Source: Lentisphaerota bacterium (GTDB taxonomy: Bacteria > Verrucomicrobiota > Lentisphaeria > Victivallales > Victivallaceae). From it: 64,000 bases of DNA. A model generated the notes under the pieces. It had not been told where the DNA came from and did not search any database. It was given only the letters and a program-made list of their open reading frames with translations. Of this stretch, positions 27,027-36,600 are shown one piece after another. The stretch lies in NCBI GenBank assembly GCA_015061525.1, contig SUWK01000001.1:1-64000 (forward strand), read 5' to 3'. The first letter of the stretch is position 1. Each line of letters starts with the position of its first letter. Position numbers and translations under genes: made by a program.

Positions 27027-27793
27027 CAATTATCATGCTCCTTCTTACAGTGACAGAAACATGAATGATCATGCTTTATCATATTTACATGGTGATGGTA
27101 AACTTCATTGGCTGCTTCAGCCGTAAAATCGGTTGCCTGATGAAGAGTTACCGAACGGTTCACACAAATTACCAAATCTGTTTCCCGGTTTACAAAACCC
27201 ATATCATGGGAAACGGTGATAACGGTCATTTGTTTTCTCAATTCATTTAACGTTGCATAAAATTTTTCTTCGGCACCCGGATCAATATTGGCAGTCGGTT
27301 CATCAAGCAGCAGCAACTCCGGATCCCCTGCCAGAGCGCGTGCGATAAGTACACGCTGACGCTGTCCTCCGGATAAGCCCGCAAATGATCGGTCTGCAAG
27401 ATCGGCTATCCCGACCGTTTCCAATGCCTGCAGTGCTTTCTGACGGTCTTTTTTGCTATGCCGGAAAAAGGTGAATGGGGTTATTCTGCCCATCATTGCC
27501 ACTTCCAATACGCTGGCCGGAAATGAGGCATCCAACTGATGGTATTGAGGCATATACCCGATCCGGGAGCGGGATTTTACCGGCGTTTTACCGGCGATCC
27601 GTATCGTTCCGGTCGTGGGGGAAAGCAAACCGAGCATCAGTTTCAATAATGTGCTTTTGCCGCCGCCGTTGGGCCCTACTATACAACCTGAAGAGCCGCT
27701 GGGAATGCAGAAGGATACATCTTTAAGAACGGTAATACCCGGAGTGTAACCAAAAGACATATTCCGGATCTCAATGATAGGGGGAGTTGCCAT
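27026..27793 (-). CDS. znuC: Zinc/manganese ABC transporter ATP-binding protein (ZnuC-like)
   Basis: 255 aa. Walker A GPNGGGKSTLLK, Q-loop MPQYHQLD, signature LSGGQRQRVLIARAL, Walker B LLLLDEPTANID and the switch His (TVISHDMG) are all present. The C-terminal tail HHHVNMIKHDHSCFCHCKKEHDN is His/Cys-rich, an extra metal-binding feature consistent with zinc. ATG at 27793 (MATPPIIEIRNMSFGY) is chosen over the longer track ORF, which would overlap znuA by 29 bases; it follows the znuA stop after four bases. Confidence 0.9.
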   Translation of the reverse strand: MATPPIIEIRNMSFGYTPGITVLKDVSFCIPSGSSGCIVGPNGGGKSTLLKLMLGLLSPTTGTIRIAGKTPVKSRSRIGYMPQYHQLDASFPASVLEVAMMGRITPFTFFRHSKKDRQKALQALETVGIADLADRSFAGLSGGQRQRVLIARALAGDPELLLLDEPTANIDPGAEEKFYATLNELRKQMTVITVSHDMGFVNRETDLVICVNRSVTLHQATDFTAEAANEVYHHHVNMIKHDHSCFCHCKKEHDN

Positions 27794-27797
27794 AATC

Positions 27798-28700
27798 TTA
27801 TTTGCTTTCACGCTTGAAACCTTCAACGATTTTGTCGGCGATTTTATTCAAGTTTTCCACCAGATCACCAGCAAGCGGATCAAGAGGTGCAACAACTCCG
27901 TTTATTTGCTTTGCCAGTGACTCTGCACTGCGCGGATTGAATTGTTCCTGAACGAATATTGTGGAAGCTCCGGCGCGTTTTGCTTCTCTGATAATTTGAG
28001 CCAGCTGCGGACCGGTTGCTTCTCTGCCGTTGAGTTCGATCGCCCGCTGATGGAGCTTGTAAGCCGAAGCAAAATATCCGAATGCCGGGTGGTAAACGAA
28101 GAATGTTTTACCGGTACATGGAGCAAGCTTCTCGGAAATTTTTTTATCAAGCTGCTGCAGACGTTCTTTCAGAAGATCAAAGTTTTTCTGATAGTAATCC
28201 TTGCCTTCCGGATCAATTCGGGTAAGATCTGCCAGTATGTTCTCTGCAATGATGATGGCATTTTGCGGTGAAAGCCAGACATGGGGGTCGTGATCATCAT
28301 GACTGCAGCCATCATGGTGTTGATGATCGTGATCTCCGCCATCATGGAATGCGATACGTTTTATCCCGCGTGAAACATCGCTGACTGTGCTGCGATTCTG
28401 CATGAATGCTGCAATTTTGTTTTCAAACGGCATTCCGGTTGTAAAAAAAAGTTTCGCAGACGACGTTTGCCTGATAGTTTCAGTTCGCGGTGTAAAATCA
28501 TGCGGAGTGCGCCCCGGAGGCAGAACTGATATTATCTCCACCCGGTCACCGCCGATGATTTTTGCTAAACCGGCAACCGGCGGCAGGCCGGCTGCTGCTT
28601 TTAATTTGCTGTCAGCAGGGGATTTTGAACAACCGCAAAACATTACAAAAATCAGCAGTTGAAGCAAAATTGCTGCAAAAAAGCGTACTGAATTTTTCAA
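27798..28700 (-). CDS. znuA: Zinc ABC transporter substrate-binding lipoprotein (ZnuA-like)
   Basis: About 300 aa, cluster A-I metal-binding protein. It has a lipoprotein signal (lipobox FCGC), GRTPHDFTPRTETI as the first ligand-His region, and a His/Asp-rich loop (DHDHQHHDGCSHDDHD) just before PHVWLSP, as in zinc-specific ZnuA proteins. Later GKTFFVYHPAFGYFA supplies another His. There is no ATG at a sensible position: the track start is TTG at 28706, and a second TTG at 28700 (MKNSVRFF) is better spaced from GGAG, so I prefer it. First gene of the znuA-znuC-znuB operon. Confidence 0.9.
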   Translation of the reverse strand: MKNSVRFFAAILLQLLIFVMFCGCSKSPADSKLKAAAGLPPVAGLAKIIGGDRVEIISVLPPGRTPHDFTPRTETIRQTSSAKLFFTTGMPFENKIAAFMQNRSTVSDVSRGIKRIAFHDGGDHDHQHHDGCSHDDHDPHVWLSPQNAIIIAENILADLTRIDPEGKDYYQKNFDLLKERLQQLDKKISEKLAPCTGKTFFVYHPAFGYFASAYKLHQRAIELNGREATGPQLAQIIREAKRAGASTIFVQEQFNPRSAESLAKQINGVVAPLDPLAGDLVENLNKIADKIVEGFKRESK

Positions 28701-28760
28701 GAGCAAAACTCCAATATCAAATAGTTAATCACAAAAAAACAATAATCTCATATCATATTA

Positions 28761-28789
28761 AATATAACACCTTTTTCTGCTGAAGTCAA
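28761..28789 (-). promoter_or_regulatory. Promoter of the znuACB-dnaG transcript, possible Zur-type operator
   Basis: Minus strand: TTGACT (28789-28784), a 17-base spacer and TATATT (28766-28761). The -10 sits in GTTATATTTAATATGA, whose core ATATT-T-AATAT is an inverted repeat and loosely resembles Fur/Zur boxes. Zinc-responsive repression is plausible from the gene content but not shown. Confidence 0.6.
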
Positions 28790-28867
28790 GTTTTTTTTTG
28801 CAGTTGGTCAATAATCCGCGAAAGATGGATTTTTCGTTAAAAAAAAAGAGCTTTGACCGCCGTTGAC

Positions 28868-28896
28868 TTGAAAAAAAGCAAAAACGGGTGTATAGT
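28868..28896 (+). promoter_or_regulatory. Promoter of the SDR/hisF pair
   Basis: TTGAAA (28868-28873), a 17-base spacer and TATAGT (28891-28896). It leaves a leader of about 110 bases before the ATG at 29012. Confidence 0.5.
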
Positions 28897-29011
28897 TAGC
28901 AAGTTGCACTTATTGCACGGCAGGCTCCGGATCATTTTTTTCAGTATTGCGGCAGTTGACCGGTCCGGAAAGTTTTTTGTTTGTATTGCCGCAACTAACA
29001 TGGGTATTTTC

Positions 29012-30178
29012 ATGATGAATAAGATTTTGGTTACCGGAGTCACCGGTCTGGTCGGAAGTGCTTTCGTAGTGGCTTTGCTGCGTGAACGTCAGGATTATGA
29101 TATTGTTTGTCTGGTTCGCAGCGGCGGCGGAAAGAGTGCTGCTGAACGGGTCGATTCTATTATCCGGGACGAGTGTGCATTTGACGGGTGTCCGGACGCG
29201 GCTGATGCGATCCTGAAGAAAATTCAGGTGGTTGAGGGGGACGTAGTAGGCATCAATCCGCAGGAGTTGGCGAAGAATCCCGCGATCGCCGGAGCAAATA
29301 TCATTTTCCATTGCGCGGCTGATGTCAATCTCGGCAAAGACCCTACCGGAAAAGTATTCAAAATCAATTACGGCGGCACTCAGAATATGGTCGAGCTTGC
29401 CAAGCTGTTGAATGTTAAAGAATTTCACTATGTCGGTACTTGTTACATCGCCGGTAAGCTCTGTGGTACAGCCTATGAGGACAATCCGGTTGACAACGGA
29501 TTCAACAATCCTTATGAAGAGAGCAAGTTCAAGGCTGAACAGCTTGTGCGTCAGAGCGGGATCCCATTCTCTGTTTACCGTCCGGCAATCATTACCGGAC
29601 GCCGTTCAGACGGACGTATCCGCAAGCCGCTTGCGTTCTACCGGATTTTGGAATTTTTGGGCAAGGTGAAAAGTCATCGCTGCTCCAAACTCGGTATTTC
29701 TCCTGAAAACTGGGTAAACATGGAAATCAACTTTGCTACCAATCCTTCTGAACATGTTTATTTCGTTCCCATCGACTACGTACAGGAGGCGATTACGGCA
29801 CTTTTCCAGAAACCGGTGACTAATTCTGCATACCATATTTCAGGAGACAGTCCTGTTTCGGTTAAGCAAATCGAGCATACGATTTGTAAGGTTTTGCGTC
29901 TTGATGGCACTACCGTTGGTGGCGAAAGTAAAGGCGATGGTGCAGGGGAGTCTCTGATGAGTCGTTTTGTCGGGGATCTGTTTCCGTATTTCAGCAGTGA
30001 TATCGTTTTTGATCAGAGCAATGTCCGCAAGGTTCTCGGCGATGCAGTTCTTGACTGGGAGTTCGGCGAAAAGGGTTTGGAAATAATGATCAAATCTTTC
30101 TATGAGGATTATTTCCCCAATGTTGAATGGTTGCGTAAAGTGATATCAGAAGAACCTGATCGTATGCCGATCAGGTAA
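29012..30178 (+). CDS. NAD(P)-dependent epimerase/thioester-reductase-like SDR
   Basis: 388 aa extended short-chain dehydrogenase. It has the dinucleotide motif VTGVTGLVGSAFV at the N-terminus, VVEGDV, IIFHCAADVNL, the catalytic-site Y-x-x-x-K as PYEESKFKAEQ, and YRPAIITGRRSDG. The combination VVEGDV/HCAADV/SKFKAE and the C-terminal substrate region resemble the thioester-reductase (NAD_binding_4, male-sterility) group more than UDP-sugar epimerases. The product may therefore be an aldehyde from a thioester, or a sugar derivative; this is undecided. The track's longer start runs into A/T-rich leader; ATG at 29012 (or 29015) precedes the Rossmann motif. hisF follows after 36 bases. Confidence 0.75.
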   Translation: MMNKILVTGVTGLVGSAFVVALLRERQDYDIVCLVRSGGGKSAAERVDSIIRDECAFDGCPDAADAILKKIQVVEGDVVGINPQELAKNPAIAGANIIFHCAADVNLGKDPTGKVFKINYGGTQNMVELAKLLNVKEFHYVGTCYIAGKLCGTAYEDNPVDNGFNNPYEESKFKAEQLVRQSGIPFSVYRPAIITGRRSDGRIRKPLAFYRILEFLGKVKSHRCSKLGISPENWVNMEINFATNPSEHVYFVPIDYVQEAITALFQKPVTNSAYHISGDSPVSVKQIEHTICKVLRLDGTTVGGESKGDGAGESLMSRFVGDLFPYFSSDIVFDQSNVRKVLGDAVLDWEFGEKGLEIMIKSFYEDYFPNVEWLRKVISEEPDRMPIR

Positions 30179-30214
30179 TGTGATAATGTGTTTTTGAAAG
30201 GTACAAAAGAGAAA

Positions 30215-30976
30215 ATGGGTAAGCTGATTTCTGTTATGCCGTGTTTGGACATGCGTGCCGGACGCGTAGTAAAAGGAGTGCATTTCGTTGATATTGCCGA
30301 TGCGGGGGATCCGGTTGCGTGTGCCGTGGCATATTGTCAGGCCGGAGCCGATGAATTGGCATTATTGGATATTACGGCTACTGTTGAACAGCGTGATACC
30401 CTTGTTGAGGTCGTCCGGAAAGTTGCGGACGTCTGTACCGTGCCGTTTACAGTCGGTGGCGGGATCCGTGATGTGGAATCAGCCCGCAGTGTTTTGGCTG
30501 CTGGTGCCAACCGGGTTTCCACCAGCAGTGCTGCGTTCCGGCGTCCTGAATTGATTCGTGAGCTGATTGCAGAATTCGGCGTTGATGCTGTTACCGTGGC
30601 GATTGATCTTGATGTCAATCCTGCAATGCCGTCCGGTTACGAGGTGTATATTGATGGCGGCAGAACTGCAACCGGATATGATGCTGTTGATTTTGCCAAA
30701 AAAGCAGATGATTTCGGCGTAAATGTGATTTTACCGACCAGCAAGGCTGGAGATGGAGCAAAGACCGGATATGAGTTGTCGGTGATCAAGGCGATGGCGC
30801 AGAGCTGTTCTGCAAAAATCGTGGCTTCCGGCGGTGCCGGGAAAATGGAACATTTCGTTGAGGCAGCTCAGGCCGGGGCGGAAGTTCTGCTGGCAGCATC
30901 CGTTTTCCACTTCAATATGATCGGCATTCCGGAATTGAAAGCTGAACTCAAACGCAATGGTTTTTCAGTCCGGTAA
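30215..30976 (+). CDS. hisF: Imidazole glycerol phosphate synthase subunit HisF (variant loop residues)
   Basis: 253 aa TIM barrel. MPCLDMRAGRVVKGVHF contains the first catalytic Asp, VAIDLD the second, and VGGGIRD and IVASGGAGKMEHF the two phosphate sites. Normally HisF makes imidazole glycerol phosphate and AICAR with ammonia from HisH. Here the usual S-(I/M)-D-x-D-G-T motif reads TSKAGDGAKTG and the usual VSINTAA reads VSTSSAA, changing residues that line the active-site loops. No hisH or other his gene is adjacent. It may be a diverged but active HisF or a paralog with another substrate. The start is ATG at 30215; the track's GTG at 30188 is less likely. Confidence 0.8.
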   Translation: MGKLISVMPCLDMRAGRVVKGVHFVDIADAGDPVACAVAYCQAGADELALLDITATVEQRDTLVEVVRKVADVCTVPFTVGGGIRDVESARSVLAAGANRVSTSSAAFRRPELIRELIAEFGVDAVTVAIDLDVNPAMPSGYEVYIDGGRTATGYDAVDFAKKADDFGVNVILPTSKAGDGAKTGYELSVIKAMAQSCSAKIVASGGAGKMEHFVEAAQAGAEVLLAASVFHFNMIGIPELKAELKRNGFSVR

Positions 30977-31001
30977 GAAATGTTTGTTTGATGACAATTT
31001 T

Positions 31002-31040
31002 GTGACGTTTCGTTTGTAGTGCCGGGACGTCACTTTTTTA
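31002..31040 (+). terminator. Candidate terminator after hisF
   Basis: GTGACGT (31002-31008) and ACGTCAC (31027-31033) can pair across an 18-base loop and are followed by six T and an A. It lies 26 bases after the hisF stop and just before the ftsQ ribosome binding site. Confidence 0.5.
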
Positions 31041-31063
31041 TTTTCAACGGAGAAAATTTTGAA

Positions 31064-31873
31064 ATGGCAGTAAAGAAGAGTACCGCAAAGAGTCCGGAGA
31101 AAAGGGGGAGTAAAACCAAAGCTGCAGATCGTCATGATGTGCAGGGAATCTCTTCCTTTCATCGTTTTTTGCTGTTGTTTTGTCTGTTTTTCTGTGTTTT
31201 ATTGATCGGAGCTGCGGTGTTTTTTGCAAGTAGAATAAAAATGGAAAACCCGCGGTTAAAACTTTATCGTACAGAAGTTCGTTGTGCCGGTGAGTACTGG
31301 CGCAGCAGAGGTCGTGAGTTGCGTGAACGTGCCGGAGTCAGGGAAGGACAGAATATGTTCTCTGTCAATGTTGGTCGTGTCCGTGAAAAGGTGTTGGAAA
31401 TCAAAAGTATCGAAGATGCCAAAGTTCAGTTGGTGCTGCCGGATATGATTCTTTTTGAATTGAAAGAGCGTGTTCCGCGGGCGGCAATCGGAAGAGAGTT
31501 GTTTGTTGATGAGAAAGGGGTGATGTTTCCCAAGAGGGAGTCATCTGCATCAGGACAGAATTTGCCGGAAATAAGCGGTGTTTTCAGTGATCAACGCAAT
31601 TTGCTTTGTGCTTTGGATCTGATAATGACTGTTGATCGCCATTACCGAGATGTTTTTTTTATCCGGAAGGTTAATATTGTGAACCGTAATTTGTTCGAAG
31701 TGGATATTACCTATAATAATGACCGTACTTTTTTTGTGAAATTTCCCGGAGACCGTAGTTTTTCCGATCTTATCAATACTTTGAACAATGCAATAAGGGA
31801 TGCTTATCTTCACGATTCTTTCCCGCGTGGATTTGATTTGCGTAATGATGGGCTGATTCTTTTAGTGCGGTGA
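31064..31873 (+). CDS. ftsQ: Cell division protein FtsQ/DivIB-like, POTRA-domain protein
   Basis: 269 aa. A basic cytoplasmic tail of ~50 residues is followed by one membrane helix (FLLLFCLFFCVLLIGAAVFFA) and then a periplasmic POTRA-type domain: VREGQNMFSVNVGRVREKVLEIKSIEDAKVQLVLPDMILFELKERVPRAAI, with VDEKGVMFP as the usual D-x-x-G-x-x-(F/L) step into the beta domain. FtsQ links early and late divisome proteins. No ftsA, ftsZ or mur gene adjoins it, so it lies outside a dcw cluster. ATG at 31064 (MAVKKSTAK) has GGAG at the right distance. The C-terminal region is diverged. Confidence 0.75.
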   Translation: MAVKKSTAKSPEKRGSKTKAADRHDVQGISSFHRFLLLFCLFFCVLLIGAAVFFASRIKMENPRLKLYRTEVRCAGEYWRSRGRELRERAGVREGQNMFSVNVGRVREKVLEIKSIEDAKVQLVLPDMILFELKERVPRAAIGRELFVDEKGVMFPKRESSASGQNLPEISGVFSDQRNLLCALDLIMTVDRHYRDVFFIRKVNIVNRNLFEVDITYNNDRTFFVKFPGDRSFSDLINTLNNAIRDAYLHDSFPRGFDLRNDGLILLVR

Positions 31874-31919
31874 TAGTCAGGATTTATTGAGTTTTTTTGT
31901 AATGTCGGCTGTTTTTAAT

Positions 31920-31948
31920 TTGTAAAAAGTTCGGAACGCATGTATATT
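31920..31948 (+). promoter_or_regulatory. Promoter of the marR-RND efflux operon
   Basis: TTGTAA (31920-31925), a 17-base spacer and TATATT (31943-31948). The spacer contains the small palindrome GTTCGGAAC (31929-31937), a possible site for autorepression by the MarR protein. Confidence 0.55.
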
Positions 31949-32009
31949 AAGGTTGGTTATAATTAGAGTGCCTTTGGGTTATTGTGTTTTGAAAGGCGGT
32001 ACAACAGTG

Positions 32010-32492
32010 ATGGAAAACAGCAACAACGGCATGGAGATATGCAGCCGGATATGTGATTTGACCGACGAGTTGCGTGATTGGTGGCTGCAATGCCAATCAC
32101 GCAGTCAAATAAAGGAGTTGATGACACTTACGCTCAGTCAAAGCAGATTATTGCGTGCCGTGTGGCGATTGACAAGAAATTCCCGGCAGGGAATCATGCT
32201 TCGTGATTTAGCGCAGCAGCTCGGCTTGTCCAGCAGTGCCGTTTCGGTAATGGTTGAGAATTTGGTACAGCGTGGATATCTTGACCGGGAAAATGCCAGT
32301 GATGATCGCCGCAAGGTTTGGATAAGGATTTCCCGAAAAGGTCAGGATTACCAGAAAGCGACAGCGGAGTTTTTCAGGTTGAAACTTGAGAAATTTTTTC
32401 AGGAGTGCGAACCGGAAAAATTAGATTGTTTTGAAGAGATTCTAAATAAATTCAACTTATATTTAATAAATGCAAAAGGAAGTGAAGAATGA
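32010..32492 (+). CDS. MarR-family transcriptional regulator
   Basis: 160 aa winged-helix protein. LTLSQSRLLRAVWRL, MLRDLAQQLGLSSSAVSVMVENLVQRGYLDRE (helix-turn-helix) and NASDDRRKVWIRISRKGQDY (the D-x-R wing) match MarR throughout. It normally represses an adjacent efflux operon until a ligand releases it. Its stop overlaps the adaptor start (ATGA), so it is cotranscribed with, and probably controls, the RND pump. The track ORF starts upstream of a plausible site; ATG at 32010 is chosen as the point where the helical domain begins. Confidence 0.9.
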   Translation: MENSNNGMEICSRICDLTDELRDWWLQCQSRSQIKELMTLTLSQSRLLRAVWRLTRNSRQGIMLRDLAQQLGLSSSAVSVMVENLVQRGYLDRENASDDRRKVWIRISRKGQDYQKATAEFFRLKLEKFFQECEPEKLDCFEEILNKFNLYLINAKGSEE

Positions 32493-33598
32493 ACAAAACG
32501 TGGAAAAAATTATTATTCTGTTGTCTGGCTGTTGCCGGGATCACTGTTCTCGGTGATGAGAAAAAGACGGCAAAGATGGAACGTCCGCCGGAATTTGTCA
32601 AGGTTGGCAAAGTCAAGGCGATTCCTGTTGCCCAAAACAGACGTTACATCGGAAAAATTTCTGCGGTTGATGACGTTTCTCTGATTGCCCGTGTTAATGG
32701 TATAATCCAGAAACAGAATTTCAGTAGTGGTGCATTCGTTAAAAAAGGTGACCTGCTGTTCGTTTTGGAAGATACAACTTATGTTGCCGCAGTCAAAGCA
32801 GCTGAAGCAAAATTGATGCAGAGCAAGGCCGAATTTAATTTTGCTCAGAAAAATCTCAATCGTCAGAGTTCTTTGTGGAAACAGAAAGCGGTTTCTGAAA
32901 GTTCATATGATGAGGCAGTCCGGCAGGAAGCAACTTGCAGAGCAGCTGTGCTGGCGGCGGAAGCTGCGTTGCTGGATGCAAAAAACAATCTCAGTTACAC
33001 AAAAATTTACGCGCCGATCAATGGTAAAGCCGGTATCGCTGCTGTGGCGGAATTCAACTATGTAACTCCGTCAACCGGAACTTTGGTATATATTGCCAAT
33101 ATGGACAGCATGCATGTCAACTTCTGGATCACGATGCGCGATTATGTTTCCATTTTCGGCGGTTCATTTGAACGGTTGCAGAAAGAGGCTGTCGTTCAGA
33201 TCATACTGGCGGATGGAAGTGAGTTTAATGGAGATAAGGAAATCGTCTTTGTCGACAATAAAGTTGACAAAGATACTGATTCTATCCGGGTTCGTGTCAG
33301 AGTGAAAAATGATGGAATGCAGTTGTTGCCGGATGCGTTGGTGTCAGTGCGTATTGCCAAAAAAGATGGTAAAAAAACTGGTGTGCCGGTTTCTGCAATC
33401 ATGAACAATGGAAATACCAGCTATGTTTATGTGCTGAATGCAGAAAATATTCCGACGGTGCGTCCGGTCAAGCTCGGTGATACGGTTGGCGGTGAGCAGA
33501 TCATTCTTGATGGTTTGAAAGTGGGAGAGACTGTTGTGATCGATGGTACGCATAAAGTGTTCCCGGGCAAAGCAGTAGTTCCGGTCGGGAGTAAGTGA
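32489..33598 (+). CDS. RND efflux periplasmic adaptor (AcrA/MexA family)
   Basis: 369 aa with a signal peptide (FCCLAVAGITVLG). The membrane-fusion layout is clear: barrel-sandwich half RVNGIIQKQNFSSGAFVKKGDLLFVLED, a helical hairpin (VAAVKAAEAKLMQSKAEFNFAQKNL...), the second half LSYTKIYAPINGKAGIAAV, a beta-barrel domain and the membrane-proximal end. No lipobox Cys follows the signal, so it is probably not lipid-anchored. It bridges the inner-membrane pump and an outer-membrane channel. No TolC-type gene is in the window. Confidence 0.92.
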   Translation: MNKTWKKLLFCCLAVAGITVLGDEKKTAKMERPPEFVKVGKVKAIPVAQNRRYIGKISAVDDVSLIARVNGIIQKQNFSSGAFVKKGDLLFVLEDTTYVAAVKAAEAKLMQSKAEFNFAQKNLNRQSSLWKQKAVSESSYDEAVRQEATCRAAVLAAEAALLDAKNNLSYTKIYAPINGKAGIAAVAEFNYVTPSTGTLVYIANMDSMHVNFWITMRDYVSIFGGSFERLQKEAVVQIILADGSEFNGDKEIVFVDNKVDKDTDSIRVRVRVKNDGMQLLPDALVSVRIAKKDGKKTGVPVSAIMNNGNTSYVYVLNAENIPTVRPVKLGDTVGGEQIILDGLKVGETVVIDGTHKVFPGKAVVPVGSK

Positions 33599-33600
33599 TC

Positions 33601-36600
33601 ATGTTTTCTCAAATATTCATTGACCGTCCGAAATTGGCAATGGTGATTTCCATTGTCACGGTGATTGCCGGTTTACTTTGTGTTTTTCAGGCTCCTGTTG
33701 CAGAATATCCGGAAATCGCTCCGCCGACCATTATGGTTATGGCAAACTATACCGGCGCGAGCAGCCAGGAAGTTTCCGATACTGTGGCAACTGTTATCGA
33801 AGAGCAGTGCAACGGTTTGGAGGGGCTGCTTTATTATAACAGTTCATGCAGCAATAACGGTATGTATTTGTTGGAGATCACCTTTGAATCCGGTTCCAAT
33901 ACAGATATCAACCTGGTGAATGTGCAGAATGCAGTCAAGCGTGCAGAACCGCTGCTGCCGGATGTTGTGAAACGCAATGGTGTGCGGCAGTTTAAGCGCA
34001 GCGGTGATATTCTGGCGTTCTACAATTTTTCGACCGATGGCAGTGTGTTGTCGCTGACGGAGTTATCCAACTTTATCCGTACTAATGTTCGTGATCCGCT
34101 TTCACGTGTTCCCGGAATCAGTGAAGTTTCGATTATGGGAGAACGTAACTACTCAATGCGTATTTGGCTGGATACGAAAAAAATGTCCGGTTTGGGGATC
34201 GCCACCTCTGATGTCAGTAAGGCGGTCAGTTCGCAAAATGTTCAGGCGGCCGCCGGTTCAATCGGAACCGAGGGCAGCAGTGATTTTATCCAGTTGAAGC
34301 TGACAACCCTTGGCCGTTTGAATAAGGTTGAAGAGTTTGAAAACATCATTGTCCGTTCAAAGGAGAACGGCGAACAGGTAAAATTGAAGGATATTGCCCG
34401 AATCGAACTTGGATCAGAAAGTTATACCAACGGAAGCCGGTTCAACAATGTTGATTCAATTGGTCTTATCATTTACCGTAACACTGATGCCAATGCTCTT
34501 GAGGTAGTGGCAAAAGCCAATGCCTTGCTTAAGGAACTCAAAGCCACCCAGTTCCCCAAAGGTGTGGATTATCAGATCGGCTATGATCCGACAGAGTACA
34601 TCCGTATAACGATGAAGGAGATTTTTGAAACTCTGATTTTGACCTTGGTTTTGGTGGTGGCAATTACCTATTTGTTCCTGCAGGATTGGCGTGCAACTCT
34701 TGTTCCGACGCTGACGATTCCGGTCAGTTTGATCGGAACGTTCATCTTCCTTATTCCACTCGGTTTTTCCATTAACCTTTTGACTATGTTCGGTTTGATC
34801 CTGGTCATCGGTTCTCTGGTGGATGATGCTATCGTGGTTACGGAAAACTGCATGAAAATTATTGAGGAAGAGGGGTTATCTCCCAAAGAAGCTGCTAAAA
34901 AAAGTATGAAGCAGATCACCGGAGCTGTTATTGCGACTACGCTTGTGATCGTGGCAATCTATGTTCCGGTAGGTTTTTACGGCGGCATGGTTGGAACTAT
35001 CTATTTGCAGTTCTCGGTGACGATGTGTATTTCGCTGTGTCTGTCTACGATAAATGCTTTGACTTTAAGTCCGGCACTTTGTGCTTTGTTGTTGAGAAAA
35101 CCCAAAGAAAACATCGTTTTTCGCGGCTTTAATAAATTTTTGAGCGGTTCGTGTAAAGGTTATATGAAAATATCGCACTTTATGGTGAGATATACTGTTA
35201 TCGCGCTGGTGATTTTTGCCGGGGTCATTTACATGAACTATTTCTACCTTAAAAATATTCCATCTTCATTTATTCCCTCCGAAGATAAAGGTGCCATTAT
35301 GGGGATGGTTGAATTGCGTCCGGGGGCAACTCTGGCGGAAACCAACCGTATCCTGATGGGTGTAGATGAACAATTGAAGAATATTCCCGGGGTAAAAGAC
35401 CGCATGAGTATTTACGGATACAGTTTCACGAGCGGTGCCGGTGAAAACGTCGGAACATTTATCATCACCCTTGATGACTGGAAAGACCGTACCACTCCGG
35501 AAACAAGTATTGATGAAATCCAGAAAAATGCTCAGAAAATTGCATTTGCGGTCCCGGAAGCGAGAATCAACTTTTTCAAACCACCGGCAATTATGGGCCT
35601 TGGTGTTACCGGTGGTGTAACATTCATGCTGCAGGCAACTGCCGGGCAGAGTCCGGCTGAATTGCAGAATGCGATGAATATGATGCTGATGAAGTTAAAT
35701 TCAATGCCGGATGTGCAGATGGCATTCGGCAGTTTTGAAACCGGTACTCCTGAGTTGTATCTGGATGTGGATTTTGAGAAAGCTGAAGCTCTCGGAGTGA
35801 CAAAGAATCAGGTGTTCAATGTACTTGCCGGCAATGTAGCATCGGAATACATCAACGATTTTAACTTGCTTGGTTACTCATTCAAGGTAAAAATGCAGGC
35901 GGAAGATAATGAGCGTGCTGATGCTAATGAACTGCTGCAGCTGCAGGTGAAGAGTAATCGCGGTGCGATGGTTGAATTAGGAGCATTTTCAACACTCCGC
36001 CGTCAGTCCGGATCCCGTTCTCTGACTCGTTTCAACCAGTTGCTTTCTGCAAAAATCACCGTGCAGGCAAAGCCGGGAGTCAGCAGTAACGTGGTGATGA
36101 AAGAGATTGAGAAACTCATGGAAACTGCTGAGTTTAAAAACGGCTATCAGATCAGTTGGACTGATATGAGTTATCAGGAGCGCGGTAACGAAGGACGCAT
36201 TGTTCAGTTGTTGATACTTGCACTGGTATTTGGTTATCTTTTCCTGGTTGGACAGTATGAAAGCTGGACGATTCCGATTTCAGTGGTGTTGAGCTTCTTC
36301 TTTGCTATGCTTGGGGGATTTATCGGCATGAAATACAGTGGTTTGGATTTCAGTATTTACGCGCAGCTCGGTATCGTTATGTTGATCGGTCTGGCATGTA
36401 AGAATGCAATTTTAATGGTGGAATTTTCCAAGCAGGAACGTGAATCCGGAAAATCCGTGGAAGAAGCTGCCCAGAATGGTTTCAGCCATCGTTATCGTGC
36501 TGTGTTGATGACTGCGTGGTCATTTGTTATCGGAGTATTTCCGATGGTGATAGCTACCGGTGCCGGTGCAGCCAGCCGACGTGCGATTGGAATAACGACA

